Origin: Nephrocerus scutellatus
Taxonomy: Eukaryota > Arthropoda > Insecta > Diptera > Pipunculidae
Assembly (NCBI GenBank): GCA_947095585.1
Contig: OX352761.1
Coordinates: 87,506,779-87,570,778, forward strand
Direction of reading: 5' to 3'
Length of the DNA: 64,000 nucleotides
Shown here: one piece after another, positions 10,521 through 20,056 of the stretch
Position numbering within the stretch: the stretch's first letter is position 1
Layout of the letters: the number at the start of each line of letters is the position of its first letter
Program-made: the position numbers and the translations under genes
Notes under the pieces: generated by a model
Seen by the model: only the letters and a program-made list of their open reading frames with translations
What the model was told of the DNA's origin: nothing
Databases searched by the model: none

Positions 10521-10937
10521 ATGGTCAAGACTGGCTGGGTATATACCCTCTCGAAGGAGGAGCTGCAAAATTATCTGGATGAGTTCTGACTGGATAACAT
10601 AGGTAGCATAGACCAGCTCAGGCAACGTTATTGGGATTTCATTACCGGACCGGACGTTACATCAGAGAACGAAACCAGTCTGAGAGAGCTTAAATCGCAG
10701 CAAAGACGCAGACTGTGACCAGTGCCACCAATAACTATAAGTGTAACGGCGCCTCTAGCACCCCATGATACAACCACCACTCGGATCCCAAAGAAGACAT
10801 CTGTGGCGTCATACCCGATGGTTATCGACGCGGTGAGGAAATGGTCCGTCCGTTATGATGGCGGTGGTCGAACTAGCATAAATTCAAGGAAGACTTTCTG
10901 CGCTTCTTCCTCCCTGCAAGGTACCAGGAACAACTAA
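10521..10937 (+). pseudogene. gag, N-terminal part
   Basis: ATG at 10521 begins MVKTGWVYTLSKEELQNYL. A stop follows after about 22 codons, but the same frame continues with charged sequence (GSIDQLRQRYWDF). From 10722 another frame includes MVIDAVRKWSVRYDGGG, which resembles the capsid start of insect gypsy Gags (VRKW..YDG). It breaks near 10937, where about 90 AT-rich bases intervene before Gag-like sequence resumes. Confidence 0.5.
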
Positions 10938-11093
10938 AAATAAATTCATAAAGATTCACTATATCTTCCTTTAATATCGATTAAATATTTCATTATATAA
11001 AGCTTTTTTATATAAGCAAGTTATTTGTATTAATTTCTACGCCTTTAATCCAGCTTAAGTTAGATATTTCATTTTGAGGATTTCGTCATCGCC

Positions 11094-12047
11094 ATGCAAA
11101 ACCTCACTTGGCATGCCGGATATTCTAGGGCACAACAGTTGGAGCGGCTATTGCAAAAATGTCGTCAGGAATACCAACTTTACATACGGAGAAGACACTT
11201 CCAAGATCTGCAGGAGCTAATTGGGTTAGCAGAAGACCTGGAGAACATCTCTGCTGGACCGAGAGGAACCTTATGATCACAGAAAGTCAAGAGGAGCGCA
11301 TCAGCATCAGCGACAAAAATTGTTGTTCTGTTGGGATTGCGGACAACGAGCAATCAGAACAATAGACTGCTGCCGTCAACATACTTCCCACGTTGAGCAG
11401 CGTCATTCTGTCCAGTTCAACAAAAGGGCAGCTCTGATCCAGGACCGACAGCGAATTCTTGCCCGCATCATGAAAATTTGTTAGAAAGGCTTCGAAATTT
11501 AGGCAACCCAATCCCACTGCACATCCCAATTCAAATGGCCAACGGGAGTCGGACAACAGTCCGCGAAGGGTTGAACGTCAACGTTCGTTTTGGGGAGTCA
11601 TCATGTTCACTGCGCCTGCTAGTGGTACCGACTGCCCTTACACTGGGCATGTACTTCCTTGCAAGGTCCAGAGAAACTTTAAGGTTCGGGGGTGAGTGCA
11701 TAACCTTCCAAACTGGGTCAGCACGGCTGGTTAAACGTCCGACGTACAACCAACTCCACGAACCAAAACAGCACGGTGCTACAGTTGGCGTGATACAAGT
11801 GTTACCAGCTCCGATTGAAGCAACTCCAGTGAAGACTCCCATCAGAAATTGCCACAGACGCCCCAAGAGCCAGCACTGCAAGAAGTCGACAACAGTAACT
11901 CAACCACAAAACCAACAACGGCAGCGGAATGATCACAACAGCAAGCGCAACAACACCTTTCCACGACGATTGGTTCTACGCACCGAAAGGACCCCAATAC
12001 CTATCAAGACATTGGGCCAAAGATCGTCAACACAACAACAGGTTTGA
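11094..12047 (+). pseudogene. gag (C-terminal) and protease, copy 1
   Basis: 11094-11276 encodes capsid sequence (RAQQLERLLQKCRQEYQLYI, then DLQELIGLAEDLE), as in the second half of insect gypsy Gag. After a stop, 11478-12047 encodes a retropepsin-type region: LGNPIPLHIPIQMANGSRTT with LRLLVVPTALTLGMYFLARS, followed by a Gln/Asn/Arg-rich tail. I do not see the catalytic DSG/DTG clearly, so the protease is probably inactive. No RT follows. Confidence 0.55.
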
Positions 12048-12479
12048 GATTGGATCACTTGGATCCACTCCCAAACCTGGAGTTGCTACAACAACAACAA
12101 AAGCCACCATGTAAAAGGTGCAACAACAATGATCGCAGCAGCAAAAATTGTTCAACAACAGCCACAGACACAGCAAAGGCAATGCCAGTTAATCTGGAGA
12201 ACAACAGATTGCACTAGAAAAACTATAATTTAATTCTTTAATTTATAAATTTAATCTACATACAACATTTGCTTTGCATTTCGCTGCCGACGTCAGTTAC
12301 ATACTCGCTGTCGTAGTCACTACTCATCCGATGACGACGTCACTGCTCATCCGCTGCCGGCGTCACTTGCATATCGCTGCCGACGTCGTCCACTGCGTCC
12401 GTATTATTAATTGTGTTAATTTCTACGCCTTTAATCCAGCTTAAGTTAGATATTTCATTTTGAGGATTTCGTCATCGCC

Positions 12480-13433
12480 ATGCAAAACCTCACTTGGCAT
12501 GCCGGATATTCTAGGGCACAACAGTTGGAGCGGCTATTGCAAAAATGTCGTCAGGAATACCAACTTTACATACGGAGAAGACACTTCCAAGATCTGCAGG
12601 AGCTAATTGGGTTAGCAAAAGACCTGGAGAACATCTCTGCTGGACCGAGAGGAACCTTATGATCACAGAAAGTCAAGAGGAGCGCATCAGCATCAGCGAC
12701 AAAAATTGTTGTTCTGTTGGGATTGCGGACAACGAGCAATCAGAACAATAGACTGCTGCCGTCAACATACTTCCCACGTTGAGCAGCGTCATTCTGTCCA
12801 GTTCAACAAAAGGGCAGCTCTGATCCAGGACCGACAGCGAATTCTTGCCCGCATCATGAAAATTTGTTAGAAAGGCTTCGAAATTTAGGCAACCCAATCC
12901 CACTGCACATCCCAATTCAAATGGCCAACGGGAGTCGGACAACAGTCCGCGAAGGGTTGAACGTCAACGTTCGTTTTGGGGAGTCATCATGTTCACTGCG
13001 CCTGCTAGTGGTACCGACTGCCCTTACACTGGGCATGTACTTCCTTGCAAGGTCCAGAGAAACTTTAAGGTTCGGGGGTGAGTGCATAACCTTCCAAACT
13101 GGGTCAGCACGGCTGGTTAAACGTCCGACGTACAACCAACTCCACGAACCAAAACAGCACGGTGCTACAGTTGGCGTGATACAAGTGTTACCAGCTCCGA
13201 TTGAAGCAACTCCAGTGAAGACTCCCATCAGAAATTGCCACAGACGCCCCAAGAGCCAGCACTGCAAGAAGTCGACAACAGTAACTCAACCACAAAACCA
13301 ACAACGGCAGCGGAATGATCACAACAGCAAGCGCAACAACACCTTTCCACGACGATTGGTTCTACGCACCGAAAGGACCCCAATACCTATCAAGACATTG
13401 GGCCAAAGATCGTCAACACAACAACAGGTTTGA
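12480..13433 (+). pseudogene. gag (C-terminal) and protease, copy 2
   Basis: Duplicate of 11094-12047 with the same stops and frames. The one residue change seen is Glu to Lys in the sequence LIGLAxDLE. The shared stops show that the block was already broken when it was duplicated. Confidence 0.6.
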
Positions 13434-13589
13434 GATTGGATCACTTGGATCCACTCCCAAACCTGGAGTTGCTACAACAACAACAAAAGCCACCATGTAA
13501 AAGGTGCAACAACAATGATCGCAGCAGCAAAAATTGTTCAACAACAGCCACAGACACAGCAAAGGCAATGCCAGTTAATCTGGAGAACA

Positions 13590-14387
13590 ACAGATTGCAC
13601 TAGAAAAACTATAATTTAATTCTTTAATTTATAAATTTAATCTACATACAACATTTGCTTTGCATTTCGCTGCCGACGTCAGTTACATACTCGCTGTCGT
13701 AGTCACTACTCATCCGATGACGACGTCACTGCTCATCCGCTGCCGGCGTCACTTGCATATCGCTGCCGACGTCGTCCACTGCGTCCGTCACAATTCTTGC
13801 CGTCGTACAACGTAACATCGCTGAGTGGTTGCCCCGCAGGTTGGTACGCTGGTACATCATAGCATATCGCTGCCGACGTCGTCTACCTGCATTCGTCACA
13901 ACTCTGTCCGTCCGCCCGTCTCAGACTCACGCCCACAAATCGCTCAGGATTGACGCTCATCTCAGGCTCACGCCCACGCATCGCTGAGGGTTTACGCTCG
14001 TCGCAAGTTCACGCTCACGCATCGCTCAGGATTCACGCTTGTCTCAGGCTCATGCCCACGCATCGCTCAGGATTTACGCTCGTCTCAGGCTCACGCCAAC
14101 GCATCGCCGAGGATTTACGCTCGTCCCACGCTCACGCATCGCTCTGGATTCTCGCTTGTCTCAGGCTTACGCATACGCTTCGCCTAGGGCGCACGATCGT
14201 CTCTGGCTCACGCCCACAAGTCGCTCAGGATTTACGCTCGTCTCAGGCTAGCGCATCGGTAAACCAATAAGTTATAAGTAATAAGGAAAATAAAGAAAAT
14301 AATTCGAAGAGTCACCAAATTTTATTGTAACCACCCCTCTAAACCCTGGTCACGCTGAAATTACCCCGGCTGGGAAAACTCCCTTAC
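13590..14387 (+). repeat. 3' LTR of element L1
   Basis: Contains several GCTGCCGACGTC-type boxes (13670-13890), then the short-repeat array 13920-14265, then the tail ending GGGAAAACTCCCTTACA at 14387. The array has more and differently ordered units than the 5' LTR. The left end is approximate because the U3 start seen in the solo copy (TGTGAGGAACAAAATT) is absent here. Confidence 0.6.
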
Positions 14388-14471
14388 AGTACATACTGGA
14401 TACTAAAATTAAGCACTTTTATGTAGCATACTTTTAGGCTGTAAGACTATTATATTAATCGAAATTTGAAA

Positions 14472-14981
14472 TGTAACCGCCTGTAAGTTTGAATCATTAC
14501 GTACTGGTCAAAAGTGTAGTCCAACCGGTTTGTGCGGTTTGCCCGGTTTTTGTAAAAGGACATGATTGAACATGTTGTTTATTTTAGGAAGATGACTCAT
14601 TGCATATAAGTATCGTTAGTTGTAAATAAGGGAATAAGGCTAGAATTTTCTGGACTTTTCTCGATATTTCTGTCTATAACATTGAACGTTTCTGGAACCT
14701 TTTCAATGAGTATAAAAGGTGGTGTTCACTGCAGTTAATAGGAATTTAAACAGTGAAGTTGTAAAAATTCTTGCAAAGCGATTAAGTAACCTAAGAGAAT
14801 TATTGTAAAGTACAAGTAATAAGTGTTTTTGTGTACATTTAAAGTTATCACCAGTATAAATTGTGAACTTGTGTTATTTTTACTGTTTGATTATTAAAAT
14901 TGTTATTTGTTAATTAATAAACTTGTGTTCTGTTTTATTTGCAAAACCCTTTACGAACTCGAAACCCTGAATTTCGTAACA
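14472..14981 (+). repeat. isolated LTR, 510 bp, heat-shock-like promoter
   Basis: Runs from TGTAACCGCC to TTTCGTAACA. It contains heat-shock-element-like repeats at 14648-14660 (TTCTGGACTTTTC) and 14684-14704 (GAACGTTTCTGGAACC...), a TATAAAAG box at 14711-14718 and an AATAAA near 14917. No internal region or partner LTR is visible, so it looks like a solo LTR lying at the edge of the gypsy RT fragment. No clear target duplication was seen. Confidence 0.6.
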
Positions 14982-15389
14982 GTATTATAGATATCTGGAA
15001 TAGGAGAGGAGTCGGCTATTGTGACAGAGTTTAATCGTTTGTAGTCAATAACAATGCGGTATTGTTTTCCTCCCAATGCACCAGCTTTCTTTATAAATAA
15101 TAGCTTTATGGATAGCTTGGTACTATTCACAAAGGAGCATTTGTAAGGACTCTTCGATGTTATTATCACGCAATTATCTAACATTTTTTGGATTTGTGTG
15201 TTAACTTCCGACCGCAAATGTGTGGGATAGGGATATGATTTTGTAAATGGAAATATCCGTCGTTGTTGCAATTTCAACGCGGATAGAAGTGTCAATTGTA
15301 CCACTGTCTGCATCGAAAGTTCTCAATGTATCATCGCCTATTATTCTATAGAAGGACTTCAATCCTGGTAAAACAAAAAATATATGATC
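14982..15389 (-). pseudogene. gypsy-type protease/RT fragment
   Basis: Minus strand: HDHIFFVLPGLKSFYRIIGD (tail of the protease, like gypsy F..LPGLK.F..IIG), then the RT start with YPTHLRSEVNTQIQKMLD and YRIVIDYKRLNSVT, ending at IPDIYNT where the isolated LTR begins. It lacks the YxDD half. The BEL element is inserted at its right end, and Gag of the same old element resumes beyond 26627. Confidence 0.65.
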
Positions 15390-15394
15390 GTGTC

Positions 15395-16147
15395 TGTAAC
15401 TTACTACAGATTCTGATTTGGTGCAAAACAAAACAGAAGTTGAGACGAGTATCAGTACTTTAACAAATACTCAAATATCAGTACTTTAACAAATACTCAA
15501 AAAGGATGTATCGTATGTTTCTGATTTAGTACAAAACTAAACCAAGCGATGGAGCGAGTAAAAGCACTTTAACCAATACTCTCGAATTGTTAAGTTTGAT
15601 ATGATTTATTTATTAAAATTTTGGTGTCTTTTATACATATCAGTACTTTAACAAATACTCAAAAAGGATGTATCGTATGTTTCTGATTTAGTACAAAACT
15701 AAACCAGGCGATGGAGCGAGTAAAAGCACTTTAACCAATACTCTCGAATTGTTAAGTTTGATATGATTTATTTATTAAAATTTTGGTGTCTTTTATACAC
15801 AAAAAAATTTTTTACAATAACAATATACGAGTACAATATATTACAATAATAATAACAACAATAGACATTTATGATGATGCGGCAAATAATTGTCTTCGCC
15901 TTCGTGCTGTAATATGAGAATGAAGATGCAGAAAACAAAAGAAAATACAAAAATTGTTAGTCGCCAATAACTGCAGTGCTTGCTGTTGTGCTGCAATAGG
16001 ATCCACTGACGATGCAGCGACAAGCGATTCCAACGGTGTTTTTTCGCTGTAGACACAAGGTCAGCAATTTGAATGATATGTTGGCCTTGATGTAGTTCGT
16101 TCCTTTAATGTTGTCCGTTGCACCTGAATTTTATGCTGATCTAAACA
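15395..16147 (-). repeat. 3' LTR of the BEL element, enlarged
   Basis: Minus strand runs from TGTTTAGATCAGC (16147) to the ..ACA end at 15395. It matches the 565-bp 5' LTR but is about 190 bp longer because 162 bp is tandemly duplicated (15477-15638 and 15639-15800), plus a short duplicate of ATCAGTACTTTAACAAATAC at about 15451. Confidence 0.85.
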
Positions 16148-16160
16148 TTCTCCCCCCGTT
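16148..16160 (-). promoter_or_regulatory. polypurine tract of the BEL element
   Basis: Minus strand AACGGGGGGAGAA lies directly before the TGTTTAG start of the 3' LTR, the plus-strand priming site of LTR elements. Confidence 0.8.
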
Positions 16161-16171
16161 CAGTGCCTGAC

Positions 16172-17478
16172 TCAACTTATGTCACACGAATCATAAAATT
16201 TGAAGGTTGTTGACGTGGTGTCGTTTGATTTGTTGCGATGTTGTGTGTCGGTTTTGGTTGGCAGTACTTGATAAACTTTCAAGTAGTGAGCAGGATAATA
16301 ACTACCGTGATTAGCGTGAGTGCAAGGTAGCTGACCACATGATGATGAAACATGAAGTGTTTGATGAATGAAGTCGTTCAGGTAGATTGTCAAAATTTTC
16401 GTGCAGCAACTTTGACTGGAGATTGGTGAGTGGTTCCCAGTTAGTGTCAAAGTGCTCAAAGTTAAATTTCAAAAGAGGATTTAACCACTTGGTGAACTAA
16501 TAGATGATATGTTTCCAAATCCAGTATACGATGAATATACACAACTGGAAATCTCCGCGTTCCCTTGGATGTTAATGGCGCCATTTTTCAACACGCAGTG
16601 CTGACCAATTGTAAGAAATCCTGAACCCATCAATGTTAATTGAACAGTATCGTTTCCGCATACTGCCATCATTTCGGTAGTAATAGTCGTGGCGAAAATC
16701 CACTGGTTGGGACGATACCTTGGTGTGAATGATATCTTCTCTCCCATACTTCTGAATTTGCAGCTCTGAGAGGTTTTGTTGTTTAATAATTGAGTCTCAC
16801 AAGCAAATTTGCCAGACTTTCTTGCAAATTTCAATTGTTTTCTGTCAATCAAATCTTCAATTGTGGTAGCTGCTGTAAGATCGCTCTGGCTTAAGGCAAC
16901 GAATTGCTGCCCGCTGATTCCGAGTATTTCGGTGTTTGGTGTGATAACCTCGAGAGTGTCATTGAGTTGTGTTGGAATATGTTCAATAATAATAGGTTTG
17001 TCGCGGTTATTGGTAGAGCTCGTGTAGGTGACAGATGCCCTTTTATAAGAATAACCTCCTTTGCGAGTTGTGGCGTGAGAATTTGCGGGCTTATTTTTCC
17101 GTGACTGGTATGTGTCAGAATGTTTATTAATTCTGATTGGATGTGTTGTAAGTCTGTGACTATCGCTGATAGTTGAACGATTAGGACAGTAAACCGCTAT
17201 AATCGTCGAAATTGAGTAACTGAGTTGTTAATGCTTTTCAAATTTTCCGTGATCATATGTTGGACTTCAGCTAGGCGTAAGGATGCATCTTTCTCATCCT
17301 GTTTTATAATGTTGATTGTAAAGTCGATAGTTGATGTTTGATTTTTGAGCAGCTGTCGCAGATATTCTTCGTTCGATTTAACTTTGTTGATTGTGTTTGA
17401 CATTTTGTAACGAAGTGTTTTTCTACGCCGACAGCAAAAACACTTCGCCACAAACCATACGATTAACATACTACACAT
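16172..17478 (-). pseudogene. env-like (fusion glycoprotein-type) region of the BEL element
   Basis: Third coding region, between integrase and the 3' LTR. 17478-17197 is a predicted coiled-coil stretch with regular hydrophobic spacing, like the heptad region behind a fusion peptide. 16852-16481 is cysteine-containing (KFACETQLL, MMAVCGNDTVQLTL, TIGQHCVLKNGAINIQGN), like the C-terminal half of insect retroelement/baculovirus F-type Env. A hydrophobic segment follows near 16350 in another frame. Pieces lie in different frames and no intact signal peptide is visible, so it is not functional as read. Confidence 0.5.
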
Positions 17479-17504
17479 AAGTTACACGTTTAGCACTATG
17501 TCTG

Positions 17505-17600
17505 ACATGTAGCTCAGTAGCGCCATGAAGATACTCCAAGCCGCCGATCCGAAGTACGTGGGATCAAATTCCCGTACGAGCATATAAAGGCATATTGCCG
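17505..17600 (+). other. tRNA-like (SINE-head-like) sequence
   Basis: TGTAGCTCAGTAGCG (box A-like) is followed about 48 bases later by GGGATCAAATTCCC (box B-like within a GGGA/TCCC stem), the spacing of RNA polymerase III internal promoters. The acceptor stem does not fold as a real tRNA. It may head a tRNA-derived SINE; no poly(A) tail or flanking repeat was identified. Confidence 0.3.
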
Positions 17601-18960
17601 TCGCCTACCACATCGGACCCAATAGCACATAGCATGAGCGATTGGCCGGAAAGTCAACATGCCCGAGATCTTGTCCAGGCGAGGAGAAATATTTTTTTCA
17701 TAAAAACTAGCGAACATCAGGGGGTATGTACACCGATCGCTCGGTCAAAATATATCCGTTATGAGCGCCACGGAGAAGTCTCCAGCCAAGATACCGACCG
17801 AACACCAAATCACAGGTTCAAGGGTGTGGTCGTGCATTTGTTTTTGACAAATGAAGGGAAGAATGGTATAGCAATATAAGAGCTGAGAAAAGCAACAAAT
17901 TATATTTTCCAATATAATTCCCCATCGGTCGTCAAAAATATAAACGTATCAAGACCGCCACGAACCACTGAAGTTGAGGTGGAGTAACCCTGACTGAAGT
18001 TTATTGCCAAGGCCATTTATTCACACCACGAGGAACTCTATTCCAATATCCGCACTCTTCACCGAGAGCATCAGGGACAATTCAGTCCGATAAATTCCGC
18101 GTCACTCTTCCAGTAATCAACCGTTCGTCCAAGTCCGGAAAGAACATTAGAGACACGCCGCTCGTTAGACGGGGCCACTACTGTTTGATCTACAACTTGT
18201 TTGACTCAAACTTTACCGTCCAAGTCCAGAAATAACATTAGAGGCACGCCGCTCGTTAGACGGGGCCACTACTGTTTGATCTACAACTTGTTTGACTCAA
18301 ACTTTATCGTCCAAGTCCAGAAATAACATTAGAGGCACGCCGCTCGCTAGACGGGGCCACTACTGCTAAATCTGCAACTTGTGTGACTGAAACTTAACCG
18401 TCCGTCCAAGTTCGGAACACCATTAGAGGCACGCCGCTCGCTAGACGGGGCCACTACTGTTGAACCTACGACTTGTTCGACTTCACAACTCGGTAGCCTG
18501 GTCGTCACCAAGCTTCTCCCGCGTGCCATCGGATAAGGCTAGCTGCTAACCAAAAGCGGTACAAGTGACACGTCACCCATACCCACCCCCAGTTGTGTGG
18601 CACCATCCGACCCCAGTTGGGAATGCGCAACGTCAGCGTAAGATCCCGCCGCGAAACCTTACCCTATAGTGTCGAGATATAGAGCGCTATATCTCGCTTA
18701 CCGAGGCTAACACCTTTACAAAGCTTGGATTCCGTCTGATAGTACATGAACTTGATGATTAAATTGCACCAAATCGTAGTACACAATGATTTTCCAAACA
18801 CCAGTTGATAGGCGTGCAGTACTTATTCCTTCGAAGTAAATCCCGGGGTTTGCCTCAAATTTGGATATTTGAATTTGAGATGCCAATGCCAATGGTAGAA
18901 AGAGTAGTGTAGTAGTGTAGTGTAGTAGTTATTAAAAAGCATGATAGTATGTATTGGACC
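17601..18960. other. non-coding insert between env-like region and integrase
   Basis: Higher GC than its surroundings, with no retroelement coding motif. It holds the 91-bp array at 18126-18490, a GATATAGAGCGCTATATC palindrome near 18676, and a GTAGT-rich stretch at 18905-18935. BEL coding resumes at about 18990. It looks like foreign sequence inside the element. Confidence 0.4.
18126..18490. repeat. 91-bp tandem array, four units
   Basis: Units begin CGTCCAAGTCC or similar at about 18126, 18217, 18308 and 18402. Each contains CATTAGAGGCACGCCGCTCG and GACGGGGCCACTACTG. Units differ by a few substitutions. Confidence 0.85.
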
Positions 18961-18991
18961 ACTGGTCACTGATCTCCTTTTCTTGACTCCC

Positions 18992-20056
18992 TCATCTTGG
19001 ACTGAAGAGTGTCAATCTATGTATTGATCGCTTGAGTATACCCGACTTTGTTTTAACATCAACCACTCGAACAATTTCATCATCTCTTTTGTAAATTCTA
19101 GTGATTCGTCCAAGAGGCCTTTGTAGAACTAGTACGTTGTCTTCCTTCAGAATTACCAACATACCTTCCTTCACATTCATTGATTAGCTCTTCCATTTAG
19201 ATCTTGATTGAAGTTCGTGTAGATATTCTTCATACCATCTTTTCCAGAATGTGTGTTTCAATTCTGACACAAGTTTCCATCTAGTGTTCAATAATGCTTT
19301 ATTCGCTGAAGATCTTGAGTCGACTGGCGTCGTTAAAGGCTCACCGATAATGAAATGAGCTGTTGTAAGAGCTCCTAAGTCATTTGGGTTTGATGACAAT
19401 GGTGTGAGTGGTCGAGAATTCAAGATTGCCTCTATTTCTATTACCACCATTTCCAATTCTTTATGTCAATGATGAGGTTAACACATTTCGAAGCAGATGA
19501 TACTTAGCGGATTTAATACCTGCTTCCCATAGTATACCAAAATGTGGGGCTCTGGGTGGAATGAATTTGAATTATATTCCTTTATCACTGCACGATTTGA
19601 TGATCCTTTCTTGGAGTTGTTCGAAAAAATAGCTTCTTGCAGCTCAACTAATTGATTTTTTGCACCAACAAAGTTCGTAGCATTGTCGGAGTACAACGTT
19701 TTGCACCTTCCTTTACGACTAATGAATCTTTTGAGTGCTCCGATGAAGGCTTCTGTAGTTAGGTCTGATACGATTTCCATGTGAACGGCCTTTGTGGCAA
19801 AACAGCAAAAGACTGCAATGTAGGCCTTATGTGGTCTTTTTGCTCGGATTTTATGATGTACCCAAACGGGACCACAATAATCTACGCCTGATATCAAAAA
19901 TGGGCGTGATTCTGTCACTCGATCAGCTGGTAGATTGCCCATGATTTCAGTAAATAACTTCGGTTTTGCCTTTGTACAGCGTACACAGTTTTGCACAATG
20001 TTGCGTGCTACTGTTTTTCTTCCTAATATCCAAAATTGTTGCCGAGAGGTGGCCAA
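18992..20056 (-). pseudogene. BEL integrase
   Basis: Minus strand. The first part (20056-19478) has the zinc-region end NCVRCTKAKPK, GVDYCGPVWV (first catalytic Asp) and TLYSDNATNFVGA (second Asp). 19456-19184 continues with LNSRPLTPLSSNPNDLGALT, typical of Pao/BEL integrases. 19180-18992 is the C-terminal domain (RPLGRITRIYKRDDEIVRVV, then RSIHRLTLF). A frame break near 19470 and a stop near 19182 separate the pieces. Confidence 0.78.

Larger units (their letters stand above)
11030..13788 (+). repeat. tandem duplication, 2 x 1,373 bp separated by 13 bp
   Basis: 11030-12402 and 12416-13788 are the same sequence at an offset of 1,386; the 13 bases between them are ATTATTAATTGTG. The only difference I noticed is g at 11232 versus a at 12618. 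Each unit holds the second half of gag, the protease region, a Gln-rich region and the first part of the LTR. The near identity means a very recent event or an assembly artefact. Confidence 0.9.
10080..14387 (+). mobile_element. L1: gag-protease LTR element with internal tandem duplication
   Basis: The order is LTR end, tRNA-Lys site, gag, a gag-protease-LTR block duplicated in tandem, and the 3' LTR. RT, RNase H and integrase are absent, so the copy is non-autonomous. Gag and protease sequence are Ty3/gypsy-like. A solo LTR of the same family sits at 60323-61112. Confidence 0.68.

Noticed and set aside
11531..11881. 116-residue antisense frame (also at 12917-13267)
   Set aside because: Lies opposite the gag-protease frame, which has clear retroelement motifs; the second copy is only the duplication.
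17505..17600. A genuine tRNA gene
   Set aside because: Box A/B-like motifs are present, but no seven-pair acceptor stem or anticodon arm could be formed.
18126..18490. Regular 91-bp repeats as a CRISPR array
   Set aside because: The whole unit repeats with no variable spacer; it is a tandem satellite.
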